From the IMG/VR virus record IMGVR_UViG_3300046313_000104, positions 1 through 36,767 of that record: 36,767 nt of DNA; one strand, given 5' to 3'. Position numbers and translations under genes: made by a program. This DNA comes from a virus. The notes below the pieces were generated by a model. It was not told where the DNA came from. It was given only the letters and a program-made list of their open reading frames with translations, and searched no databases. Below are positions 8,462-16,000 of this stretch, piece after piece; position 1 is the first letter of the stretch, and every line of letters starts with the position of its first letter.

Positions 8462-10450
8462 TTAATAAGTTCCACCGTCAATATCGGCATATACAAGAGT
8501 AGTACCGTTAGACTGTAACATTTTTCCGTTAGCTTCAATAGCTAGTTTTGTGAAGGTATTATTTGCACCAGCTACAAGTAAGTCACCTACTGCAAAAGAA
8601 CTAAGTCCAGTACCGCCGTATGTGGCACCGATTACGTTTGCGTTCCAAGTACCAGTAGTTACAGTACCCAGAGTTGTAATAGAAGCTTGACCAACATAAG
8701 TTGCCGCAATATCAACACCAGAACCAGATACCACAATTCGATTAGCCGTACCAACTGTAGATAACACGCCTGCAGAATAAGCTAAACCGTCACCAGCTAA
8801 AGAACTCTTTAGTTGCAAGCTGTCCGACGTTAATTCGATACCACCATTTGCAGCTACGTTTACGCTAAATGTAGTACCCAGTAAAGCCAGTCCGTTACCA
8901 GCACTGTATGCACCAGAACCGCTGAACTGTACCCAGTCTTGTGAAGCAAAGCTGTTTAAGAACTGATTTGATTGTACCCAACCAGTGTTAGCGTACTCAG
9001 TACCTTCAGTTACCAATACGCTTGTACCAACTAATTCTTGGTAAGTGTTGGTGTCTTCCGAGCGCGTTAGTGTGTAGCTTGTGCCGTTGTCAGTGTATAA
9101 GTAAATACCGTTTTGTGTAGCATCAGTTTGAGCTATTAACAATACTCTGTGTAGTCCACTAGAGCCAGCATTTAGTGCGATTCCATCTAAAACCAGGGAG
9201 CCTGTGCTGCCGGTTAGTACGATGTTGGAGTTAGCTAAGTAACTTACTGAATCTTTCCAACTTAAGCCTGTAACTGCATTATCAACATAAGCTTTGTTAG
9301 CTGCATCAGTATCATTAACTGGACTTGCTACGCCTGTTACGCGGGCGTTATTAACTGTAACGTTACCAGTACCATTAGCGCGTAAGCTTAGGTCAGCATT
9401 TAGTAAATCTACAGAAAGTTCGTTGTTTGTAAGAGTTAAGCTATCAACCGAAACTTGCTCTAGTCCGTTTAGGATAGTAACTGTTTGACCTAAGTCAATA
9501 CTTGTAGTACCTAAGGTAATGGTACTGTTGTCTAACATTGTGTTAGAAATACTATTAGCTGCGATATCAATCGTAACGGTAGCAGTATTAGGGCCGGTTA
9601 CAGTTGTAGTACCTGTTACATCACCATCTACAGTAATATCTAAGTTTGCTACTTCAAAGTCTAGTTTCTTGGTAGCAGTATTGTAAACTACTGAAACGCC
9701 GGACTCTGTGTTGCCGGTAACTAAGGTACCAACAATATCCTTGATGGCAACATCTTTGATGGCAACTAAGCCACTTGTTACATCAAAGTGGTCAACGGAG
9801 AATTCTGCAATACCTTTGACACTTGGTGCCGTAACATTGGCTGAAATGGTTAGCTTATTTAAAGCTGCGTCAAAACTAGTTGTTACTCCAGAAGTACCTG
9901 CGATAGTTAAAGTATCGTTAACCAAGTCTAAAGTATCTGAGCCACTGTCTGTTAAAACGGCTAAATTAGCAGCAGCTGCAGTCCAGCTTACTACACCACT
10001 ACCATTTGTACTTAGTACGTTTCCTGCGCTACCGTCTGTGGTAGGAAAGGAGTAGATATCTGCTACTTGTAGTTTACTAACGTTAACTAGTCCTGTACCG
10101 TTTCCGGATAAGTTTAAGTTGCCGTTTACATCCGTTGCTTTTAAAGTATTGCCGTCTAGGTCTAGATTGTCAATTTTTAAGTTATTTAACTTACTATTTT
10201 CGTCTACGACTAGAGCTGAGCTGGCGGTAAGTGTACCGGGGCTGTGGTCTAGCATGTCCGTGAAATACTTACCACCTATTACAATGTGGTTAACGGCATT
10301 GCCGTCTGTTTCTTGACCAATACCTACGTATAGTCGACCTCCACCTTGTACGGCGGAGTAATCTGCTGCAGAGTAGGCTAGTTCACCAGCACCTAATACG
10401 GCCGGGTTACCAGCAACTTCTGATCTTTTTATCTTAATTGTTGATGACAT
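8462..10450 (-). CDS. Long tail fibre protein (662 aa)
   Basis: The start is ATG 10450, with AAAAGGA upstream. The N-terminus STIKIKRSEVAGNPAVLG ... GELAYSAADY carries the K-R-S/GELAY pattern also found in the gene at 7150-8424, so both may attach at the same kind of site. The middle is beta-rich and repetitive, with TVDGDVTGTTTVTG, a DTDAANKAYVDNAV motif typical of phage fibre shafts, and SYLANSNIVLTGSTG. The C-terminal region has GTVTTGTWNANVIGATYGGT, another familiar fibre motif, and ends GTTLVYADIDGGTY. Probable trimeric side or tip fibre. There is no recognisable enzymatic depolymerase motif. Confidence 0.85.
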   Translation of the reverse strand: MSSTIKIKRSEVAGNPAVLGAGELAYSAADYSAVQGGGRLYVGIGQETDGNAVNHIVIGGKYFTDMLDHSPGTLTASSALVVDENSKLNNLKIDNLDLDGNTLKATDVNGNLNLSGNGTGLVNVSKLQVADIYSFPTTDGSAGNVLSTNGSGVVSWTAAAANLAVLTDSGSDTLDLVNDTLTIAGTSGVTTSFDAALNKLTISANVTAPSVKGIAEFSVDHFDVTSGLVAIKDVAIKDIVGTLVTGNTESGVSVVYNTATKKLDFEVANLDITVDGDVTGTTTVTGPNTATVTIDIAANSISNTMLDNSTITLGTTSIDLGQTVTILNGLEQVSVDSLTLTNNELSVDLLNADLSLRANGTGNVTVNNARVTGVASPVNDTDAANKAYVDNAVTGLSWKDSVSYLANSNIVLTGSTGSLVLDGIALNAGSSGLHRVLLIAQTDATQNGIYLYTDNGTSYTLTRSEDTNTYQELVGTSVLVTEGTEYANTGWVQSNQFLNSFASQDWVQFSGSGAYSAGNGLALLGTTFSVNVAANGGIELTSDSLQLKSSLAGDGLAYSAGVLSTVGTANRIVVSGSGVDIAATYVGQASITTLGTVTTGTWNANVIGATYGGTGLSSFAVGDLLVAGANNTFTKLAIEANGKMLQSNGTTLVYADIDGGTY

Positions 10451-10462
10451 TATAAATTCCTT

Positions 10463-10705
10463 TTAGAATTGTCCGCACTCTATAGTTTGCTGTTGTAGCA
10501 AATTAGTTGCTTTCCATCTTGCGTTAATAGCATTGTAAACTAACACAGAACCTTCTAATAATTCTGTAATATCAACATCGCCGGCATAAGTTATTGAGTT
10601 AGCGCCACCAGCGCTACTACTCAGGTAAGTACCACTTGTGATGGTACTTGCGGTATCTACTTCTAAGACTACCGTTTCTGTTGAGGATACTACTATCTTT
10701 TCCAT
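10463..10705 (-). CDS. Small hypothetical fibre-cassette protein (80 aa)
   Basis: The start at ATG 10705 overlaps the upstream stop by one base (TAATG), with GAGGAG about 11 bases upstream. I do not recognise a family. The sequence contains VDITELLEGSVLVYNAINAR and WKATN, reminiscent of the [14 protein letters not shown] segments in the collagen-like fibre, so it may be a free-standing version of that small domain. It is flanked on both sides by fibre-related genes. No membrane segment or signal peptide. Confidence 0.65.
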   Translation of the reverse strand: MEKIVVSSTETVVLEVDTASTITSGTYLSSSAGGANSITYAGDVDITELLEGSVLVYNAINARWKATNLLQQQTIECGQF

Positions 10706-11292
10706 TACGCAGACACTCCTCTCTCTACATAAATAAGTCCAGCAGCAAATGGTATCACGTCACCGGCACTAACCAGGGATAGTTCAAAAACTGCTTTTAG
10801 AAAATTAAATGTGCTAGTAACACTAGCAGGTATATTTAATATAATTTGGTTTGTGGCGGCATTGATAATAATACCACCATTCTGGGAAGTAGCCTCATAT
10901 AAGAGGTTAGTGGATCCTATGTTCTCAGCTATTTTGAGTACACCGGTTACAGCAGCCAAAGCTACAGGCGCATTGTACTCAACAACCCCGCCAGATACAT
11001 AAGGAGTATAAGATAGGCTATTGATAGCGTTAAGCTGTATGATATTAGCATCTTCTACAGTGGCTTGGTAATACAAGTCTCCCGTGTTTATTTCTTTCAT
11101 GCCACTTACGTTGGAAACTCGTACCCTCCAACCTTCTGGTATGTTGTGTCCGGGGGCAGTTATTCGTATGGGGGCACTTTTTGAAACGTCAATAATAGGG
11201 ACGTATACTTTTGTAGCAGACTCCCATCTTAGTATTTGTTTAAAAGTACTACCTTGATAAACCTGGAAATTTAGCTTAATTGGTGCAGTCAT
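10705..11292 (-). CDS. Tail-associated protein with E1-FCCH-like domain (195 aa)
   Basis: The start at ATG 11292 overlaps the preceding stop (TAATG). The N-terminus (KLNFQVYQGSTFKQILRWES) is typical of small proteins encoded beside phage tail-fibre genes. Residues about 40-108 show ITAPGHNIPEGWRVRVSNVSG followed by ATVEDANIIQLNAINSLSY and YVSGGVVEYN, the pattern annotated in other phages as a ubiquitin-activating E1 FCCH-like domain. This is a structural resemblance and does not imply ubiquitin chemistry. The rest is beta-rich (NGGIIINAATNQIILNIPAS). It probably belongs to the fibre or tail-tip structure. Exact role unknown. Confidence 0.75.
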   Translation of the reverse strand: MTAPIKLNFQVYQGSTFKQILRWESATKVYVPIIDVSKSAPIRITAPGHNIPEGWRVRVSNVSGMKEINTGDLYYQATVEDANIIQLNAINSLSYTPYVSGGVVEYNAPVALAAVTGVLKIAENIGSTNLLYEATSQNGGIIINAATNQIILNIPASVTSTFNFLKAVFELSLVSAGDVIPFAAGLIYVERGVSA

Positions 11293-11630
11293 TATATACC
11301 TCCGCTACTTAATCTTTTTTGTAGCATATTTACTTCCAAGGTCAGAGTGACGATTTCTTCTTGAAGTCTTCGATTCTCTAAATTAAGGTTTCGTAATTCT
11401 TTGTTCAGGTTAAGAACCTCTAGTTGAAGTTTATTTAGCTCTACAGCTAACACACCATTTTGAGTAGACATACGTTCTAATTCTTGGTGCATTAAAGTAA
11501 TAACTGAAGTTTCTGCTCCAGTTTCCTTCCAAGACTTAAACATTTTTTGCATACCTAATATTACGGTCAGTAATGCGATGAAAGCTCCGCCAATTATCTG
11601 GGTAAGAGACTCTGAGTTAATTTCTAACAT
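11292..11630 (-). CDS. Membrane-anchored coiled-coil protein, possible lysis/spanin-like or tail accessory protein (112 aa)
   Basis: The start is ATG 11630, after AAAGGA. Residues about 8-30 (LTQIIGGAFIALLTVILG) form one hydrophobic segment. Residues about 45-108 are a strongly charged heptad-like coiled coil rich in Leu, Glu, Asn and Lys (ELNKLQLEVLNLNKELRNLN). This one-membrane-segment plus coiled-coil layout is that of inner-membrane spanins and of some phage membrane anchors, but no endolysin or outer-membrane partner is visible in the window, so lysis is only a guess. It is the first gene after the promoter at 11720-11748 and so leads the fibre cassette. Confidence 0.7.
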   Translation of the reverse strand: MLEINSESLTQIIGGAFIALLTVILGMQKMFKSWKETGAETSVITLMHQELERMSTQNGVLAVELNKLQLEVLNLNKELRNLNLENRRLQEEIVTLTLEVNMLQKRLSSGGI

Positions 11631-11719
11631 AGTATCCTTTTGTTAATATAGGGAGTCTTGGTTTTGATCTTTAAGCTAATTTAAAAACTTAAAAAGCTAT
11701 GCACCTATAATTTTGTTCT

Positions 11720-11748
11720 ATTATACCATATAGGCATACTGCTTGCAA
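11720..11748 (-). promoter_or_regulatory. Sigma70-type promoter for the fibre cassette
   Basis: On the minus strand TTGCAA (11748-11743) is followed by exactly 17 bases and TATAAT (11725-11720). It lies just downstream of a terminator and about 90 bases before the gene starting at 11630, so it should drive the fibre cassette. Confidence 0.78.
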
Positions 11749-11751
11749 CAC

Positions 11752-11785
11752 AAAAAAATACCTTGCTTTTTAGGCAAGGTATTTT
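11752..11785 (-). terminator. Intrinsic terminator after the 278-aa gene
   Basis: A perfect 12-bp stem (11755-11766 with 11774-11785), a 7-base loop and a run of seven T on the minus strand. The plus-strand side is also T-rich, so it may work in both directions. Confidence 0.88.
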
Positions 11786-11802
11786 ATTTTTTATAATGTG
11801 AA

Positions 11803-12639
11803 CTACATTTCCTCTACAGTTACCTGTGTGGCATATACTGTAAACATTGGATGGGATAATCCCGGAACCGTATTTAGTTTTCCGTATATTTGGTAAAGAT
11901 TTTCTTTTTCTGGATCAGCATCTTCTGGAAAGATAGAAATAAATAAAGGTCTTCGTGTACCATTTGTTTTTAACATGGTTACAAAATTAGTCCGGTCTGT
12001 TGGGGTTAACCACTCCAGGTCGAATGTAATACCTTTGTATAAGGCTTTGTTATCTGTTAGTAAGTTACCAGACTCCGTACGACTATGTGTACTAGTGTCA
12101 GTGTAATTTACCTGCAAGCCAAACTTTGTATTATATGTTGGAGACCAATATTTACCGATTACTAGTCTAGATAGTTCAATATAAGGATCGGTATTTAGTG
12201 AGTCGGCAATACTTATGACTACTTTTTTGCAAGATACTGGTTCAGAGTGCCAATATCTAGCACTTGTACCACCACCATAGCTATACCGACTAGTGCTGCT
12301 CACAGAACCTTCCCAGTTCCAGGGTACTGCACTAGAATACGGCGAAGTTGCTTTGAGCCCTGAGTCTACCACTGGAGTAGTGTCTGCGATTTCAGTATAA
12401 AATCGGACACGAATAGTAGCGTTTGGACTAAAATTGCAAAAAGGGATTAACACAGAATCAATTAGCTGAGCCGTGCTCCAATTTAGGGTCAGTGTAGTTG
12501 ATTTGCCAGAGCTTCTATACACAATACCTTTTGAGTCGCTTTTTAGGTTTGTAACAGGAAACCCTGCTACAACTCCTGAAGCTGTTAGTAATGTGCTAGT
12601 GTCAGTAGAATTATTATAAACTATTCTTAGATTTGCCAT
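11803..12639 (-). CDS. Tail-associated protein, possible binding protein (278 aa)
   Basis: I place the start at ATG 12639 because AAGGAG lies 6 bases upstream and it begins 8 bases after the previous stop. Longer versions would overlap that gene deeply. The protein begins MANLRIVYNNSTDTST. It contains LTLNWSTAQLIDSVLIPFCN and ARYWHSEPVSCKKVVISIAD, a pattern of beta strands like discoidin or galactose-binding jelly rolls. The second half (YNTKFGLQVNYTDTSTHSR, FDLEWLTPTDRTNFVTML, RRPLFISIFPEDAD) looks like a second beta domain. Proteins of this kind occur beside tail-tip genes of siphophages of Proteobacteria; I know no proven function. A tail-tip or carbohydrate-binding role is inferred. Confidence 0.72.
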   Translation of the reverse strand: MANLRIVYNNSTDTSTLLTASGVVAGFPVTNLKSDSKGIVYRSSGKSTTLTLNWSTAQLIDSVLIPFCNFSPNATIRVRFYTEIADTTPVVDSGLKATSPYSSAVPWNWEGSVSSTSRYSYGGGTSARYWHSEPVSCKKVVISIADSLNTDPYIELSRLVIGKYWSPTYNTKFGLQVNYTDTSTHSRTESGNLLTDNKALYKGITFDLEWLTPTDRTNFVTMLKTNGTRRPLFISIFPEDADPEKENLYQIYGKLNTVPGLSHPMFTVYATQVTVEEM

Positions 12640-12647
12640 AGTGCTCC

Positions 12648-13067
12648 TTAAGCTAATGTAGGCCACGCTACTTGCATAGGGTACCCAGGCTGTGTATCTA
12701 TTTCTCTCAAAGCCTGTCGATAGCTTTGCATACTTGCGGACAAGGGCTGCCCCGTGTCCATATATCTTATCACTAACCAATCAGTATCTTTTAGTAAAGT
12801 ACGTACTTGCTCGTCAACCGATAATTTTGCAGAAACTAAGTCTGGAACCCACGATTTAGAGTAGTAATCAAACAAGTAATTTGCCCCAGGCTTTTCTGGT
12901 ATCTCAACTACTTGTTTAGCATTAACATCCACATAATGGGTATTTCCGTCTACAATACCTTCTACATAGTATTCAGTATTTTCAGGAGTATTTTCTATAG
13001 GCTCTGCTAGAGATAGAGTTTTGTCTATACTACCTGTTTGCATATTATATATGGAATAATTATACAT
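12648..13067 (-). CDS. Tail fibre assembly chaperone-like protein (139 aa)
   Basis: The start is ATG 13067, one base after the stop of the large fibre gene, with AGAGA upstream. The C-terminal half carries the characteristic pattern of phage tail-assembly/fibre-assembly proteins of the XkdW/Tfa-like kind: VRTLLKDTDWLVIRYMDTG, then SYRQALREIDTQPGYPMQ and AWP at the end. The N-terminal half (YNYSIYNMQTGSI, YYVEGIVDGNTHYVDVN) matches the usual beta-rich region of these proteins. Being directly downstream of the fibre gene fits a chaperone that folds or trimerises that fibre. The family is recognised by motif only. Confidence 0.82.
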   Translation of the reverse strand: MYNYSIYNMQTGSIDKTLSLAEPIENTPENTEYYVEGIVDGNTHYVDVNAKQVVEIPEKPGANYLFDYYSKSWVPDLVSAKLSVDEQVRTLLKDTDWLVIRYMDTGQPLSASMQSYRQALREIDTQPGYPMQVAWPTLA

Positions 13068-13068
13068 A

Positions 13069-16000
13069 TTATCTCTTTGTTTGTGTTACGTGTAAATACC
13101 TAAAACCCCAGGTTCCTGAATAAGATATTAAAGTACTACCTGCGGGTATGGCTTCCTCTGTTACTACTATACCAAAGTAAACATACCCACTTACACCGCC
13201 GCCAATAAATGCTGACCGTGTAAAACTACCAGTATTTTGAGTGTATATATCTTCCCAAATAGAAGAAGTTGCATAGCGATACATTACTCTATAGGTACTA
13301 CCTCTACCTGAGGTATATGCTGTATTTGGTGCTTTGTAACTACTAAGTTGACGTTGTTCTAAGTCTGCAAATATAGATACTGCACTACCATCACAGTAAA
13401 CAGCAAACTGTAGTACTGGATAAACGCTTGTAGAAGCACTTGTTGACCAAGCATAATTAGTCATAGATGAGCTAGTATTTATATAAGTAACCGCGCCTTG
13501 TTGAATATTAGCCGAAGTAACAATATCCCCGTTAAGTGTTAAACGTTGCCCATCAAAACTTAAGTTAGTAGAATTATTACCCATGGCAAAAGTACCATTA
13601 GTATTAATCTGCAGACCTACACCACTCATACTACTACCACTAACTGCTGGAGCAGTACCAATTCTTAGAGTAGTGCCAGTAATCGATCCAGCGGTAATAG
13701 TACCAAGATCAGCACTAATTGCTGATAGTGCACCAACTTTAAGGTTAGATAAATAAGGCACGTCCCAAATAGTTTGGTTTGTTACTGCGTTGTATATGCC
13801 GTTAGATTGGTAGAGAGATTGACCCGCTACTAACACAGGTGGAGTAGCACCCCATACTGTTCCAGTACCCCAACTATCGTTTGGAGGGTACGTAGCATTA
13901 CCTGCAGTACTAATTGTTAGAGGCGTAGGAGCTAGATTAGTTAAGTTGGTTTTAGTGTACGCTATTCTTACAGAATTACCTGTTACGGATACTCCATTAA
14001 TACCATTTTTTGATTTAGTAATAGAGTATCTAGCAGAGTACTCTATGCCACTATATGTGGCCGTTAAATCAAAAAATTCTTGGTCTGAAGTCCAGGTAGT
14101 TCCAGTAGCGTTACTTAATGTAATTAATCCAGTACTATTGTTAACAGCTATTTTAAGGCCATTACGATTATCTACAGAACCTCCGTAAACTACCCCACTA
14201 GCTAGTCTAGTAGCGCCCTTATATAACCGTATTAAGTTATTTGTAGGAAAGGCATATCCGGTACCGTCTGAATTAGCTGAAACTACGTCGGCTTCAGACA
14301 GCAGATCAATTAATACTGTAGAACTACCTTGCTTAGCTTTGGTTATAATGTATGTTGCAGTATAGCTTTTACCGGCATAAGTTGCTGTAAAATCAAAGGA
14401 CTCTTGGTTAGTAGTCCACTGAGCTCCGGATAGTACTATAGTTCCATAACTATCTATATTGGCAGTTAAACCACCTTTAGTAACATCACCAGTGTAGGTT
14501 ACTCCAGCTACCTGCTGCAAGTTCCCTATGTAGAGCCTTAAGGCATTGCCGCTTGGATAAGTATAAGAACCACCATCGCTATCTGCAAATACCACATCCG
14601 CTTCTGCTTTAAGGTCAACTATTACTGAAGGCTCTCCAGTGGCCCCTGCTTTAGCTTTAGCAATTATGTACGTTCTAGAGTATGGTACACTATTATACGT
14701 AGCAATGATAGTGAAACTTTCTTGGTTACTTACCCAAGAAGTACCACTTAAAGTAATAAACCCTGTAACTTTATTTATTGATAAAGTCAATCCGCTTTGC
14801 GATTTATCAACAGTAGACGTGTTTACGGTACCGCCAGAAATGTTATAGGATATTCCTGTAGATAGTATACTACCGCCTTTGTATAAAAGCGCTTGATTGC
14901 CTGTTGGATACACATAGCCAGTACCGTCTGCATTTGCAGAAACCAAGCCAGATTCAGATGCAAGATCTAATAGTACAACATCGGAGCCCGCTACAGATTT
15001 GGTTATACTGTATATTTTTGTATAAGATAAACTATTGTAGGTGGCTGTTACTGTAAAAGATTCCTGAGTAGTTGTCCATGCAGTACCGCTTAAAGTAATA
15101 TTTCCTGCACTGCTAATACTAAGGGTTAGCCCATTTTTTGTGGCTCCACCCGCGTATGTTACACCGGAAGTAACCCAGTCGGCGCCAACAAATAGTCTTA
15201 AGGAGTTGCCTGAAGGTAGAAGGTAGCCAGAACCACTACTGTCTGCGCTTACTACATCCGCTTCAGAAGCTAGCAGAATAGATACGCTAGAGTCTGCAGA
15301 CTTTACTTTGGTAATAGTAACGCTTTTCTTGTAACTTACTCCGTTGTAAGAAGCGTATAGTTTGAAAGTCTCTGAGTTATTGTTCCATATAGATACGCCG
15401 GCAGTAGTTTGTACTACAAAAAAGTATTCCCCGGTGGTCTTGTTTAAGAACAATATTAGACCGTTTTGGGCTCGGTACCAGTAACCAGCATATTGACCAG
15501 ATTCTGTAGAGGTTAATTCAAACAAATAGTTTGCACCTGTAGTTACTTGTACATCGCCTTTGAATAGTTGAAAAGTACTGGCTGGTGGTAGAGTTACTAC
15601 AGTTCCAGTAGAGTTTGAGGGAACTATAACATTCTCTCCGCCTACTAAATTCGTTACTATATTTGCGGAACCTGCTTTTAGTTTAGATATAGTATAGTTT
15701 AATACGTATGAAATGCCTGCATGTGTAGCAGTTATCGTAAATGTAACCGTATCGGAGACCCACTTAGTAGACTCTTCGTTGAATGTTATAAGCCCTGTGG
15801 CCTTATCGAGAACTAATCTTAGTCCTGATTCTATCTTTGCATATTGTAAAGCATAGTCAGTACCTGCTACCGAACCAACCTTTACTGAATAGGTTATTCC
15901 AGAAAGTAGTTTTGTTGTACCTGAGTATAGGGATACATATATGTTGCTAGGTAGAGCGCCTGTTAATACACCGTCACTGGTAGCAGCTACAAGCCCTGTT

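Noticed and set aside
8446-8463. AT-only hairpin at the end of the long fibre gene as a terminator
   Set aside because: A 7-bp stem with almost no GC and no clear T tract is too weak to call.
10705-11292. A ubiquitin-like conjugation system
   Set aside because: Only an FCCH-like structural segment is suggested. There is no adenylation domain, catalytic cysteine pattern, E2, JAB or ubiquitin-like partner nearby.
12640-12780. N-terminal extension of the 278-residue protein to 12780
   Set aside because: It would overlap the chaperone-like gene by over 130 bases, uses a non-ATG start, and the ATG at 12639 has a strong ribosome site.
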